Positions 35,101 to 44,532 of a stretch of DNA of 64,000 bases are shown in pieces (position 1 is the stretch's first letter; each line of letters starts with the position of its first letter). A program made the position numbers and the translations under genes. Below the pieces are notes generated by a model. It had not been told where the DNA came from. It made no database searches and saw only the letters and a program-made list of their open reading frames with translations. Origin of the DNA: Mesorhizobium sp. DCY119. Lineage in GTDB: Bacteria; Pseudomonadota; Alphaproteobacteria; Rhizobiales; Rhizobiaceae. The stretch spans positions 4,030,501 to 4,094,500 of the forward strand of contig NZ_CP031834.1 in the NCBI RefSeq assembly GCF_003590645.1, read 5' to 3'.

Positions 35101-35126
35101 GGCGCCACCTGTGCGCTTGTGGCGCC
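35101..35126 (-). terminator. Hairpin downstream of the beta-propeller gene
   Basis: GGCGCCAC (35101-35108) pairs with GTGGCGCC (35119-35126), loop of 10 nt. It lies about 120 nt past the stop of the minus-strand beta-propeller gene and before the ATPase gene on the same strand, so it could separate two transcripts. No U-run is obvious. Confidence 0.45.
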
Positions 35127-35246
35127 TGTCTTCTCAGTCGCGGCGCCGGCCACACTCCCGCTTGCGTCCAGGCTTGGCTCTCCGTTAGCGCCAAGTCAGC
35201 CGGCGTAGCGAAAACGCTTGCCCTCTGAGGCTTTGGACTTGCTGAT

Positions 35247-36224
35247 TCAATTGGGAGCGACCACTACAGCCCACGGAAGCGCGCCGACAGTGATCGACTG
35301 GATCGGTTCATCGGTCGTGACGTCGATGAAGGTGACGTCGTTCGAGGCGCCGTTGGTGCTGATGATCGTCTTCTGGTCGGGGGTGAATGCGAGTTGCCAG
35401 ACGCGCTGGCCAACCAGCACGTATTTTTCGACTTCGTAGGTTTCGGTGTTAACGACTGCGACATGGTTTGCCGGGCCGAGAGCGACATAGGCTTTCTTGC
35501 CGTCAGCGGTGATTCGGACGCCAACAGGTTGAATCGATTCCGCACTCATGCCGGGGAGTTCGAAGTTAATCTTTTGCTTCACCTCACGGCTAGCGATGTC
35601 GATTACCGAGACCGTTCCCCCGATTTCCGCACTGACCCAGACCTCGGAACCGTCGGGTTTGAATTCGACAAAACGCGGCCTTGAATCAACCAATACGTTG
35701 TCCGTGATCCTATTGCTCGACGTATCGATGAAATGGGCCATGTTCGTCGTCTCCGACGTACTGACCACTACGGTTCCGTCCGGGCTGATGCCCATGCCCT
35801 CGGGTTCGACGCCAACCGGAATTTCAGCTAACACCTTCTTTGAAGCAAGCTCGATCACCGTGACCATATTGTCATCCTCATTGGCGACATAGAGCCTTTT
35901 GCCGTCGGGCGAGAGAACGAACAGTTCAGGATCAGGCCCGGACGGCAGCGATCCGATGATCTTGTGAGTAGCCGTGTCGATTATCTCGATGATGTCGTCG
36001 TCGCTGACGCAGACATATATCATCTTGCCGTCATGCGAGATCGTGATGCCGCGTGGGCGCTGGCCGACATCGATCGTCCCGACCACCTCCATTGAGTTCG
36101 AATCTATGACACTGACCGTGTTGTCTTTTTCGTTGGAAACGTAAACCGTGTATGCCGATGCCGGATTGGCGAAGAAACCCGCAAGCATGGCGGCAGCAAA
36201 AAATGTCAGTCGTCGTCCCGTCAT
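35247..36224 (-). CDS. PQQ-catabolism-associated YVTN beta-propeller protein
   Basis: A 325-residue secreted protein: signal peptide 1-24 (ASA/YT), then seven repeats with the YVTN-like pattern (TVYVSNEKDNTVSVID, LYVANEDDNMVTVIE, VWVSAEIGGTVSVID, VTFIDVTTDEP). It belongs with the beta-propeller family found beside PQQ-dependent alcohol dehydrogenases and their ABC genes. Role unknown; it may help quinoprotein assembly or bind cofactor in the periplasm. It lies 28 nt downstream of the binding-protein gene, so they are likely co-transcribed. Confidence 0.9.
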   Translation of the reverse strand: MTGRRLTFFAAAMLAGFFANPASAYTVYVSNEKDNTVSVIDSNSMEVVGTIDVGQRPRGITISHDGKMIYVCVSDDDIIEIIDTATHKIIGSLPSGPDPELFVLSPDGKRLYVANEDDNMVTVIELASKKVLAEIPVGVEPEGMGISPDGTVVVSTSETTNMAHFIDTSSNRITDNVLVDSRPRFVEFKPDGSEVWVSAEIGGTVSVIDIASREVKQKINFELPGMSAESIQPVGVRITADGKKAYVALGPANHVAVVNTETYEVEKYVLVGQRVWQLAFTPDQKTIISTNGASNDVTFIDVTTDEPIQSITVGALPWAVVVAPN

Positions 36225-36252
36225 GAACCTTCTTCCTCTGGTTGGTGCTTTT

Positions 36253-37488
36253 TTACTTGAGGGCGCATTTCGTTTCCGGCCGGTCGATTCCTAGCGTGTC
36301 AAGTTCGGAAGCGTGATGCAGAAAGCCCTCCTGTGGCGAGGTCGACACGACGGAACGCCCGTCGCCGAGGAAGATCGGCTGCCGCAATTGCCAATTCCAT
36401 TTGCGGAACGTTAACTTTTGACCTTTGAATGCGGCGATCGAGAAATCGTCCGAGCGGATAAACTCACCCATCTTCTGAGGCTCGGCGCTGTGCGTTCGGG
36501 TTGCGGCCTCACCGATGATCCTCACCGCCGTCCATGCCGCCATGTCCTTGGAAAGCATGCGCCGTGCATTAGCCTTGGCGAAGCGATTCTGGATTTGCGT
36601 ACCGCCCCACTGTTCACTCGCCGGGTGCCAGGCAGAGGGGACAAGGCCCGCGGTTCCCGCGACCGGCCGCGGGATCCAGGTCCGAAATGGTACGTACGTG
36701 CCGAACACCTCGCTTTCGTCGGCGACCAAGACGACGTCGTGATCAGGAAGATCTTGTGTGAACACGGGCATCTGTCGCTGAACCTGCACGACTCCGGAAT
36801 CCGTCCTTCGCGCTGTGCCGGTATCTTCGAACAGGTTCTCAGAGACGATCTCGCCGCCAAAGCGTGTAGCCGCGCGGCGCAGCGCTTCGGCGAAAAGTTG
36901 ATCGCGCTCATGAGAGCCATATAGCAGGACCCATCGCCGCCATTGCTTCCAGATCAGATACTGCGCGAGACCGTCAGCCAGCATCGTGCGCGTGGGCGCG
37001 ATGTGAAAGACGTTCGCACGGCACTCTTCCTCACGCAGAATGTCGTCAGTCGCACCGACATTGAAAAGCAGGATGCCATTGTCGCGCGCAATGCTTGCGA
37101 CCGACAGCAGGTGCCTAGCCGAGATGTCCGCAAGCACGTAGCGGTCACCTTTGGCAGCCATCGCCTTGATGGCCGATACCACGCCCGTATCGGGTTTCAC
37201 CTCGACTACATCCAGCGTGAATTTCTGATGGAGAAAGGTGCCTGTCGTGTTGTTGTCGCCGATTGCCACTTCTGCGCCAGCAACACCTTCGTCACGTGGG
37301 GGGATATCCAAGACGGAGAGGGCCAGTTGCGGCTCATAGGCGCGCAGATAGCCGATCCTGATTTCGGTGATATGCCTTTCCTGCTGTGCGAGAGCCATGG
37401 CCGGTCGGCTCTCCTGCGCCATGACCAACGAAAAGTTGACCGCAAGGGAAAAAAGGAGAGACAACGCCGTGCTTGGCAAAATATTCAT
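36253..37488 (-). CDS. PQQ-associated ABC-type periplasmic binding protein
   Basis: A 411-residue protein starting at ATG 37488 with a signal peptide of about 25 residues. The fold is that of branched-chain amino acid-type binding proteins (type I): EIRIGYLRAYEPQ, a middle DGLAQYLIWKQWRRWVLLYG and DHDVVLVADESEVFGTYVPF. It matches the substrate-binding family of the PQQ alcohol-dehydrogenase ABC system. TAGGAGA lies about 15 nt upstream, somewhat far. It heads the minus-strand set with the beta-propeller, ATPase and permease. Confidence 0.85.
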   Translation of the reverse strand: MNILPSTALSLLFSLAVNFSLVMAQESRPAMALAQQERHITEIRIGYLRAYEPQLALSVLDIPPRDEGVAGAEVAIGDNNTTGTFLHQKFTLDVVEVKPDTGVVSAIKAMAAKGDRYVLADISARHLLSVASIARDNGILLFNVGATDDILREEECRANVFHIAPTRTMLADGLAQYLIWKQWRRWVLLYGSHERDQLFAEALRRAATRFGGEIVSENLFEDTGTARRTDSGVVQVQRQMPVFTQDLPDHDVVLVADESEVFGTYVPFRTWIPRPVAGTAGLVPSAWHPASEQWGGTQIQNRFAKANARRMLSKDMAAWTAVRIIGEAATRTHSAEPQKMGEFIRSDDFSIAAFKGQKLTFRKWNWQLRQPIFLGDGRSVVSTSPQEGFLHHASELDTLGIDRPETKCALK

Positions 37489-37768
37489 CGATACAACTAC
37501 TTCTCCTATTGCGCTAAGCGGGCACGCCAAGCGACACCACGGTGTCACTCACCAAGATCGGCAAAAAAGCAGTCCGACGATCAGCACCCCTCACCTCGGC
37601 GCGGTTCAGCGGAAATTCGATGATGGTTGCATCCTGCCACGCTGAGCGAATCCAACACGGCCTTCACCACGGGCACTCGGTGCTTCAAAGTGAGGCGGTC
37701 CGATCGACCGTAGAACCCAGCCTGCGTTCTGAATTGCAGCGAAGCTCGTAACGACTTAATAGTTTGCA

Positions 37769-37787
37769 GTCAACTAAAATCTTTTTT
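37769..37787 (-). promoter_or_regulatory. Minus-facing A-box element (AAAGATTTT...GTTGAC)
   Basis: On the minus strand this reads AAAAAAGATTTTAGTTGAC, nearly identical to 29487-29505. It lies 281 nt upstream of the PQQ-associated binding-protein gene. The shared core suggests that the two minus-strand operons answer to the same regulator. Confidence 0.45.
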
Positions 37788-37984
37788 CTGCTGTTTGTGG
37801 TCATTGTGACGTCAGCTCAGCGTGGAAAGGTGAAGAACCAGAATTGAACGCTGATGTGGCGCGCGCCGTCCTTAGATGCGGCCTTCTTGCCTAATTTGGC
37901 GCGACTCCTTGCGAGATCGAAGCTCATCGCTGAGAGAGATGGGAAGTTCGTCGCACGGGCACAGGTCCGACATTTTGAGAATTT

Positions 37985-38014
37985 AAATAGACGATATTAA
38001 TTATTGTAGACTTT
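37985..38014 (+). promoter_or_regulatory. Composite operator candidate upstream of first GntR gene
   Basis: AAATAGAC (37985-37992; 6 of 8 match the A-box), an 11-nt spacer, then TTGTAGACTTT (38004-38014), identical to the box before the PQQ dehydrogenase. It ends 27 nt before the GntR start codon, where a repressor would block its own promoter, suggesting autoregulation. Confidence 0.5.
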
Positions 38015-38041
38015 TTGTCGTATCTCTGCAACTTTGTCCCT

Positions 38042-38731
38042 ATGGCCATCAGATCAAAATCCAGCCTGACGGAGACCACCTATCGCAAGCTGCATGCTCA
38101 CGTGTTGGGCACGCAGGCGAAGCCGAGCGGCAAGTTGAAGATCGCTGAGCTGGCCCAGTCCTTGTCGGTAAGCCCCAGCGTCGTGCGCGAGGGCCTGTCC
38201 CGATTGGTGTCGGAAGGGTTGGTCGTGGCCGAGCCACAGCGCGGATTTCGCGTCGCACCCTTTGAGATATCTGAGGTCCGTCACCTCTTCGAAGCACGCG
38301 TTGAAATCGAGTGTCTTTGCCTTGCGGACGCCATAGAGAACGCGACTCTGGTCTGGGAGGGGCAACTGCTCGCAGCTCTTCATGAGTTGGCGAGGACCCC
38401 CGAAGAACCCGGACAGCACCCGGAGGACGCTTCTAGCACCTGGCTGAAAGCCCATGCGGAGTTCCACACGGCACTGGTCAGTTCGTGCCGGAATCCCTGG
38501 TATCTGAAGATGCGATCGCATCTCTTTGTCCACAGCGAGCGCTTTCGGGCGCATGTCTTGCGGCTTCCGACGATTGACCGCGACCTTCAGGGCGAGCACC
38601 GGCAGATCGCCGATGCGGCCATCGCACGGGACGTGCAATCCGCCTGCGCGTTGATGACCGTTCATCTCAAGCGGACCATCAGAGATTTGAGCTGGGAAGG
38701 GCATCGCGACGGAGAAATGCAGACAATTTAG
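38042..38731 (+). CDS. GntR-family (FCD) transcriptional regulator, paralogue 1
   Basis: A 229-residue regulator from ATG 38042. The N-terminal winged helix (TYRKLHAHVLGTQAKPSGKLKIAELAQSLSVSPSVVREGLSRL, then GLVVAEPQRGFRVAPF) is followed by an FCD ligand domain with conserved EARVEIE, HAEFHTAL and GEHRQIADAA, which provide metal or ligand contacts. It is closely similar along its whole length to the regulator at 59442 (roughly two thirds identical by eye). A candidate operator lies just upstream. The ribosome-binding site is weak. FCD regulators typically sense small carboxylates or sugar acids, fitting the neighbouring oxidation genes. Confidence 0.92.
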   Translation: MAIRSKSSLTETTYRKLHAHVLGTQAKPSGKLKIAELAQSLSVSPSVVREGLSRLVSEGLVVAEPQRGFRVAPFEISEVRHLFEARVEIECLCLADAIENATLVWEGQLLAALHELARTPEEPGQHPEDASSTWLKAHAEFHTALVSSCRNPWYLKMRSHLFVHSERFRAHVLRLPTIDRDLQGEHRQIADAAIARDVQSACALMTVHLKRTIRDLSWEGHRDGEMQTI

Positions 38732-38784
38732 CCGGCGCATGTGGCCGCTGTGGCCCCATGCCGGGAGAAACTTAGGAGGAAAGA

Positions 38785-40089
38785 ATGGGAAAGATTTTCA
38801 ATACGTCTATACGCCGTCGTTCGTTTCTTGGAGGCGCAAGCGGACTTGCCGTGGTGCTTGGCCTTCCGCAAGCGCTGATGTCCCGCGCCTATGCGGGCCA
38901 GACGCTGAACGTCATGATCGTACAGCCGCATGCGGGCTCGGTGGAAATTCTGAAGAACGAATTCCTGAAGCAGACAGGCGTCACCCTCAACATCACGGCA
39001 GTACCCTACGACCAGCTACAGCAGCAGGCGACGCTGGACGTGCAGTCGGGCAACAACCAGTACGACGTGATCGACTACTGGTACACAAGCGTGGGGGCGC
39101 TCGCTACCGAAGGGACCATCCTCGACATTACTGACCGCATCGACGCCCATAAAGGCGATATCAATCCGGATGACTTCATCCCCGGCGTTAGAGATACCTA
39201 CACGCTGGTGAATGGCCGCTACTACGGCCTGCCTTATGACAGGGACACCCATGTTCTTTTCTACAACAAGGAGATTTTCGACCGTCACGGCCTGAAAGCA
39301 CCTTCGACCTGGGACGAATACTTCGAGGCCGCAAAAGTCATCACCGAAGCGGAGAAGGCGAACGGAATTTACGGCGCCATCATAATGGGCTTCAAGGCGC
39401 CGATCATTCTCGGCGGCGCTTACGTCAACCGGCTCGCAGGCTTTGGCGGAAGCCTTATCGTCGACGGCAAGGCCAACCTCGCCTCCGAAGAGGCGATCGC
39501 CGCAGCCGTTGAACTCAACCGGGCGGCCCCTCATTGCCTTCCAACACCCAGCGAGGTCGCGTTCGAGCAGGGCCTCCCGGCGTTTCTCTCCGGGAAAGGG
39601 GCGATGATCGAGTTTTGGACGGACATGGGCATTTATGCCCAGGATCCGAAGGGCTCCAAAATCATAGACAAATGGGAAGTCGTTCAGCTTCCGCGCGGCG
39701 GAAAGGCCAAGAAATCGCTGGCCGCTCTGAATGCAGGATTCGCCTGGGCGATCCCCGCCGGATCCAAAAATCCAGATCTCGCTTTCGACTTCATCCGCTG
39801 GGCCGTCACTCCCCAGATCTGCGAAAAGCTGCTTCTGACGACCGGCACCGGAATAGACCCCATTCGGAAGTCGAACCTCGAATCGGCGGCCTTCGGCAAC
39901 TTTGCGCCGAAGGTGAAGCGCGCCATCGAGGAGTCGATCGGCAACGACCTGGCATGGCCGACTATCCCGCAGTCGCCCGAATTGATGCAGTCCCTCTGCG
40001 ATGAGCTGTCGGTCATGCTGGCCGGACAGAAAACGCCCGAACAGGCGATGGGCGACGCCCAGACCACCTGGGAGCGGATCATTGGCTAG
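38785..40089 (+). CDS. Carbohydrate ABC transporter substrate-binding protein
   Basis: A 434-residue extracellular solute-binding family 1 protein. It starts at ATG 38785 after TTAGGAGGAA and carries a Tat-like signal (RRRSFLGGASGLAVVLGLPQ). Features such as YDVIDYWYTS, RYYGLPYDRDTHVLFYNKEIFD, FLSGKGAMIEFWTDMG and AFAWAIPAGSKNPDLAFDFIRW-like segments are typical of sugar and polyol receptors. It is first in a four-gene transporter set (receptor, two permeases, ATPase). The alditol-oxidase-like gene downstream suggests a polyol substrate. Confidence 0.92.
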   Translation: MGKIFNTSIRRRSFLGGASGLAVVLGLPQALMSRAYAGQTLNVMIVQPHAGSVEILKNEFLKQTGVTLNITAVPYDQLQQQATLDVQSGNNQYDVIDYWYTSVGALATEGTILDITDRIDAHKGDINPDDFIPGVRDTYTLVNGRYYGLPYDRDTHVLFYNKEIFDRHGLKAPSTWDEYFEAAKVITEAEKANGIYGAIIMGFKAPIILGGAYVNRLAGFGGSLIVDGKANLASEEAIAAAVELNRAAPHCLPTPSEVAFEQGLPAFLSGKGAMIEFWTDMGIYAQDPKGSKIIDKWEVVQLPRGGKAKKSLAALNAGFAWAIPAGSKNPDLAFDFIRWAVTPQICEKLLLTTGTGIDPIRKSNLESAAFGNFAPKVKRAIEESIGNDLAWPTIPQSPELMQSLCDELSVMLAGQKTPEQAMGDAQTTWERIIG

Positions 40090-41032
40090 CGGGTACGCCA
40101 TAACGTCGAGCCAAGCGGCGGTACGGCAGGCCGGGAACCCGACCCAAGCGCGGTGGCGAATTTCGTCCCGCGCAACCGCTGTCGTGATGCTGGCGCCGCT
40201 GGCGATAGGGCTTCTGCTTTTCGCGGTGTATCCGCTGCTCTATTTGGTCGCCTTGTCCCTAACCGAGTCAACGCTGGGAGATCCATTTCGCGCCTTCATG
40301 GGTTTGGGCAACTATTCCTGGCTCTTGTCGCGCTGGGATTTTCCGGCAGCATTGCTGCGGACCTTGCTTTTCGCCATTCCGGTCGCCTTGCTCCAGATGG
40401 TCCTCGGGGTCGCGCTTGCGGTACTGCTGATCGACTTGCGCCGGCACAGCAGTTTGGTGCGCTCCGTGATCCTGCTTCCTCTGATGACGCCGCCGCTGCT
40501 TGTCGGCGTCGCCTGGAAGCTTATCCTTGCTCCGGGCGGCGGTCTGCTGAACGGCGTCCTCCAGCGTTGGGGAATTACAAGCGGACCCATTTCCTTCCTG
40601 GGCTCGGAGCCTTGGGCGAGCCTGTCCCTGTTCGTAGCTGACACGTGGCAGTGGACGCCATTTGTCGCGATTCTCGCCTATGCCGCGCTCTTGCAGGTGC
40701 CGGACGACATCCGCGAGGCGGCGCAGATCGACGGCGCCCGCCCCTCGGTCATCTTCTGGCGCATCGTCCTTCCGATCGCGGCGCCCGGATTGATAGCCGT
40801 GCTGTTGCTGCGCATCATCATGGCCTTCAAGACGTTCGACCTGGTCTACATCCTGACCTTTGGCGGTCCTGGCTATGCCACATCCTATGCGAGCTTTGTA
40901 ATCTGGCAGAGCGGCTTGCAGAAGTTCGACGTTGGGACAGCGGCCGCGCAGACCGTCATCTTCGCGTTGTTCGTCTCACTCGTCACGCTACCGATCCTAT
41001 GGCTGCACAAATACAGTGAGAGGCATCAATGA
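40082..41032 (+). CDS. Carbohydrate ABC permease, MalF/UgpA-like
   Basis: 316 residues, six hydrophobic helices, with the EAA loop EAAQIDGARPSVIFWRIVLPIAAPG. No ATG precedes the first helix. I take TTG 40082, which overlaps the receptor stop by 8 nt and has GGAG about 7 nt upstream; ATG 40183 would remove the cytoplasmic N-terminal arm. The stop overlaps the second permease start. Confidence 0.9.
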   Translation: MASGYAITSSQAAVRQAGNPTQARWRISSRATAVVMLAPLAIGLLLFAVYPLLYLVALSLTESTLGDPFRAFMGLGNYSWLLSRWDFPAALLRTLLFAIPVALLQMVLGVALAVLLIDLRRHSSLVRSVILLPLMTPPLLVGVAWKLILAPGGGLLNGVLQRWGITSGPISFLGSEPWASLSLFVADTWQWTPFVAILAYAALLQVPDDIREAAQIDGARPSVIFWRIVLPIAAPGLIAVLLLRIIMAFKTFDLVYILTFGGPGYATSYASFVIWQSGLQKFDVGTAAAQTVIFALFVSLVTLPILWLHKYSERHQ

Positions 41033-41919
41033 TGCAGGTCGGATCGAGCTTTGCGGGAAATAGCGGGAGAGGTGAACGCGACGGGCGACTTTCAAGGAAA
41101 CCCGGGCGGTGGCCTGCGTGGCGATACGCATTTAGAGTAGGCGCACTCAGCGTCGCCCTGGGCTTCTTTTTCCTGCCTATCGTGTTTTTGTTCTCAACCT
41201 CCTTCAAATCTCCGGACCAGGTTCTTCTCGGAACGTTCTTTCCGGCCGAGCCGGGCTTGGATAACTGGACCAAGGCCTTCGAGATCGTCGATCTGACGGG
41301 GTATGTCTGGCGTTCTCTTCTGATCTCGGTGGCGTCGGCGATCCTGACGCTGTTGATCGCCGTTCCCGCTGCCTATGCCGTGGTGCGGCTGCAGGTGGGC
41401 GCGGCTCTGGGATCGATCACGCTCGGCTCCTATATAGCGCCGCCGGTGGTCGCGCTCCTGCCACTGTTCTTTTTGCTGAGGAAGCTCGAACTGCTCAACA
41501 GCTTTCCCGGAATGATTCTGGTTTACGGCCTCATGAACGCGCCGGTCGCCTATTGGCTCATGCGCGGCTTCATAAAAGAGGTTCCGCGCGCCCTCGACGA
41601 AGCCGCCTGGATCGACGGCGCCGGCTACCTCAAGACCTTCCTTGTCATCGACCTGCCTCTTCTGGTGCCGAGCATGATCTCGACGGCGCTTATCGCCGGC
41701 ATCCTAGCCTACAACGAGTTTCTTTTCGCCTCGGCCTTCGCGCAGAATCCGTCCGTGCGCGGCCTGACGGTCGGCATATCACTCTTCCAGGGTGAGAGGC
41801 TCGTGAACTTCGGGCAGATGGCGGTGGCGTCGATCGCCGGCATCGTTCCGATCTATCTGATCGCACTGTTGATGCAGAACCGCTTGGTCGGTGGCCTCAC
41901 GGCGGGGGCGGTCAAGTAA
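41029..41919 (+). CDS. Carbohydrate ABC permease, MalG/UgpE-like
   Basis: 296 residues with six hydrophobic helices and the EAA loop DEAAWIDGAGYLKTFLVIDLPLLVPS. ATG 41029 overlaps the TGA of the first permease gene. LPIVFLFSTSFKSPDQ near the N-terminus is typical of MalG-type subunits. It completes the membrane channel of the polyol/sugar importer; the ATPase gene follows 54 nt later. Confidence 0.92.
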   Translation: MMQVGSSFAGNSGRGERDGRLSRKPGRWPAWRYAFRVGALSVALGFFFLPIVFLFSTSFKSPDQVLLGTFFPAEPGLDNWTKAFEIVDLTGYVWRSLLISVASAILTLLIAVPAAYAVVRLQVGAALGSITLGSYIAPPVVALLPLFFLLRKLELLNSFPGMILVYGLMNAPVAYWLMRGFIKEVPRALDEAAWIDGAGYLKTFLVIDLPLLVPSMISTALIAGILAYNEFLFASAFAQNPSVRGLTVGISLFQGERLVNFGQMAVASIAGIVPIYLIALLMQNRLVGGLTAGAVK

Positions 41920-41973
41920 TCAAGTAAGCAGTGACGCTGCAGCCTTGTGAAATCTCATTTGCGGTGGAGAATC

Positions 41974-43062
41974 ATGACCAACATCACCATTACCGATCTC
42001 GAGAAGCGCTACGGCTCGGTCGGCGTGCTGCATGATATTCATCTCACCATAAATCAGGGGGAGTTCGTCGTGCTCGTCGGACCGTCAGGCTGCGGCAAGA
42101 GCACATTGCTGCGCATCATTGCCGGGCTGGAAACGATTTCTTCGGGCGTCATCAGCTTTGGCGGCCGGCCTGTCAACGCTCTGGCACCCCAAGATCGCAA
42201 CATAGCGATGGTCTTCCAGTCCTATGCGCTCTATCCGCACATGACTGTCCGCAAGAACCTCGCCTTCGGCCTCGAGCAGGCGAAGATGCCACGCGCCGAG
42301 ATCGAACGCAGAGTTCTGGCCGCGGCGCGGACGCTCAACATCGAGCAGATGATGGATCGCTACCCTCGATCACTGTCGGGTGGCCAGCGGCAGCGGGTGG
42401 CCATGGGGCGGGCCATGGTACGTGAACCCGTGGCCTTCCTGTTCGACGAGCCTCTTTCCAATCTCGACGCGCAATTGCGCGTGACGATGCGCAGTGAAAT
42501 CCGCTCCCTGCAGCGCCAGCTCGGCGTGACGACGGTCTATGTGACTCACGATCAGGTCGAAGCGATGACGATGGCCGACCGCATCGTCCTCATGAAGGAC
42601 GGGCGGATCGTGCAGGTGGGAACTCCGCTTGAACTCTACGACAACCCATCCAGCGCCTTCGTCGCCCAGTTTATCGGATCGCCTCAGATGAACATGCTGA
42701 CCGGCATCAATGTGGGCCAGCGAATCCGCGTCGGAGAGGGGCCTTCATCTCCAAGCATTGCCGCTCCGAGCGGCGCTCCAGGCGATATTCTTGTGGGCGT
42801 TCGGCCGGAACACATGCGTCTCGCATCTGACCGCGATGCAGGGGAACATGGCTTTTCAGCCCGTGTGCGCAACGTCGAGCAACTTGGCTTCGAGACGGAG
42901 CTGATCCTTGATACCGGCAAAGAACTGGTGACCATAAAGCAGGCGGGAAGGATCCGGCCGCAGATCGGGGAGACGGTCAACGTCGCTTTTCTCGAAAGCG
43001 ACGCGCTCCTGTTCGATCGGCGCAGTGGAGACCGGATTTTCGCTGGAGTAGGCCAGGCCTGA
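41974..43062 (+). CDS. ABC transporter ATPase, UgpC/MalK family
   Basis: A 362-residue ATPase from ATG 41974, preceded by GGTGGAGA; an in-frame GTG at 41947 is less likely. Walker A GPSGCGKST is at 36-44, followed by the signature SLSGGQRQR, Walker B VAFLFDEPLSNLD and the H-loop VTHDQVEAMTMADRI. The C-terminal regulatory OB domain contains VGVRPEHMRL. It is the energy-coupling subunit of the importer encoded just upstream. Confidence 0.94.
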   Translation: MTNITITDLEKRYGSVGVLHDIHLTINQGEFVVLVGPSGCGKSTLLRIIAGLETISSGVISFGGRPVNALAPQDRNIAMVFQSYALYPHMTVRKNLAFGLEQAKMPRAEIERRVLAAARTLNIEQMMDRYPRSLSGGQRQRVAMGRAMVREPVAFLFDEPLSNLDAQLRVTMRSEIRSLQRQLGVTTVYVTHDQVEAMTMADRIVLMKDGRIVQVGTPLELYDNPSSAFVAQFIGSPQMNMLTGINVGQRIRVGEGPSSPSIAAPSGAPGDILVGVRPEHMRLASDRDAGEHGFSARVRNVEQLGFETELILDTGKELVTIKQAGRIRPQIGETVNVAFLESDALLFDRRSGDRIFAGVGQA

Positions 43063-43248
43063 AGTCCGGCGGACATAGCGCTATGGCGACGTTCTGCACC
43101 CTCGTGACCTGCGGTCGATGATCGCGACGTAGAGGACTGTTCAGGGCACGTCGCCGACATGCGGGCATAAACCCTGCCGGCGAATGCTCCTGAGGGGCAT
43201 GGAGCTGGGCCTGGAACGAATATGAAGCCAATCTGTGGAGGCAATGCC

Positions 43249-44532
43249 ATGAACCAATCTGTCGCGCCGCGGATCGCCGCCTCGCGCACCAACTGGGCCG
43301 GAAACCTGACCTACGGCGCCGAGCGCTTTGTCGCTCCAACCACGGTCGAAGAGGCGCAGGAGGCCGTAAGGGCGTCAACGAAGGTGCGCGCCGTAGGCAC
43401 CCGCCACTGCTTCAACGACATCGCAGATACGGATGGAACCCATATTTCGCTGGAGAATCTCAACCGCGTGGTCTCGGTGGACTCTGCGAACCGGCGCGTT
43501 ACGGTGGAAGGAGGTATCAAGTACGGCGAAATTGGACCATATCTGCACGAGCGTGGGTTCGCGCTTCACAACACGGCGTCGCTGCCTCACATTTCTGTGG
43601 CAGGCGCGTGCGCGACCGCAACCCATGGATCGGGAGCTCTGGGCAATCTCGCGGTGGCCGTCGCCGAACTGCAATTCATCGACGGCGCCGGCGACCTCGT
43701 GTCCCTTTCGCGCGCTGCCGATGGCGACACGTTCGCCGGTGCCGTCGTCAATCTCGGCGCGCTTGGTGTCGTGACGAAGTTCACATTGGATCTGCAGCCC
43801 GCCTTTCACGTTCGGCAGGATGTGTTCCGCGGCTTGCCCATTGCGGCGCTCGCAGACCATTTCGACGAGATCGTTTCGAGCGGCTACAGCGTCAGTACCT
43901 TCACGGTGTGGCAATCGGACGACATCGAGCAGGTGTGGATCAAGAGCGCGATCCGTGCGGACGCGCCCTTTATCGCCAGGAGCGATCTTTTCGGTGCGCG
44001 GCCGGCCACGCAGAACCTGCATCCGATGGAAGGCCTGGATGCCATCCATTGCACCGAGCAGATGGGCGTGCCGGGCGCCGCCCATGAACGACTTCCCCAT
44101 TTCCGGGCCGGCTTCACGCCGGCAAGCGGCGACGAACTCCAGGTCGAGTATTTTGTACCGAGGACACATGCAACGGGTGCGATACGAGCGCTGCGGAGCC
44201 ATGGCGGCCTGTTCAAGGATATTCTGGTCGGCGGCGAGATTCGCACGATCGCGGCCGACGATTTCTGGATGAGTCCATGCTACGGGACGCCATGTGTGGC
44301 GTTTCACTTTTCTTTCAGGCAGGACTGGCCGGCATTGAAGACAATCCTGCCTAAGGTTGAAACCGCGCTCGCGCCATTCCATCCACGCCCGCATTGGGGC
44401 AAGTTGTTCACGATGTCGCCGAAGCGCATACAGGCCCAATATCCGCGGCTGTCGGATTTCAAGGCATTGATCCAAGCGCACGATCCTCACGGAAAGTTCC
44501 GGAATAGGTTCGTGGACCGCACGCTCTTCTGA
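43249..44532 (+). CDS. Alditol oxidase-like FAD flavoprotein (AldO / xylitol oxidase family)
   Basis: 427 residues from ATG 43249, with GGAGG 7 nt upstream. It resembles Streptomyces AldO along its length: N-terminal TNWAGNLTYGAERF, His53 in GTRHCFNDIAD as the likely covalent FAD site (AldO His46), SLPHISVAG with Ser111, then GGEIRTIAAD giving Glu330/Arg332, and HWGKLF with Lys385. AldO-type enzymes oxidise the terminal carbon of polyols such as xylitol, sorbitol or glycerol with O2, releasing H2O2. It follows the carbohydrate ABC genes on the same strand, suggesting uptake and oxidation of one polyol. Gluconolactone or arabinonolactone oxidase activity is an alternative. No catalase is nearby. 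Confidence 0.88.
   Translation: MNQSVAPRIAASRTNWAGNLTYGAERFVAPTTVEEAQEAVRASTKVRAVGTRHCFNDIADTDGTHISLENLNRVVSVDSANRRVTVEGGIKYGEIGPYLHERGFALHNTASLPHISVAGACATATHGSGALGNLAVAVAELQFIDGAGDLVSLSRAADGDTFAGAVVNLGALGVVTKFTLDLQPAFHVRQDVFRGLPIAALADHFDEIVSSGYSVSTFTVWQSDDIEQVWIKSAIRADAPFIARSDLFGARPATQNLHPMEGLDAIHCTEQMGVPGAAHERLPHFRAGFTPASGDELQVEYFVPRTHATGAIRALRSHGGLFKDILVGGEIRTIAADDFWMSPCYGTPCVAFHFSFRQDWPALKTILPKVETALAPFHPRPHWGKLFTMSPKRIQAQYPRLSDFKALIQAHDPHGKFRNRFVDRTLF

Larger units (their letters stand above)
37489..38041. promoter_or_regulatory. Divergent region between PQQ-ABC genes and first GntR gene
   Basis: A 553-nt gene-free stretch. The left two-fifths (to about 37740) has coding-like GC content but no recognisable gene; the right part is AT-rich and holds a minus-facing element at 37769-37787 and a plus-facing composite operator at 37985-38014, the latter ending 27 nt before the GntR start. 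The layout repeats that at 29.4-29.9 kb and 59.0-59.4 kb. Confidence 0.55.

Noticed and set aside
34133-35188. 351-codon frame antisense to the PQQ-system ABC ATPase
   Set aside because: The opposite strand has Walker A, signature and Walker B motifs; the antisense translation is Arg/Asp-rich noise.
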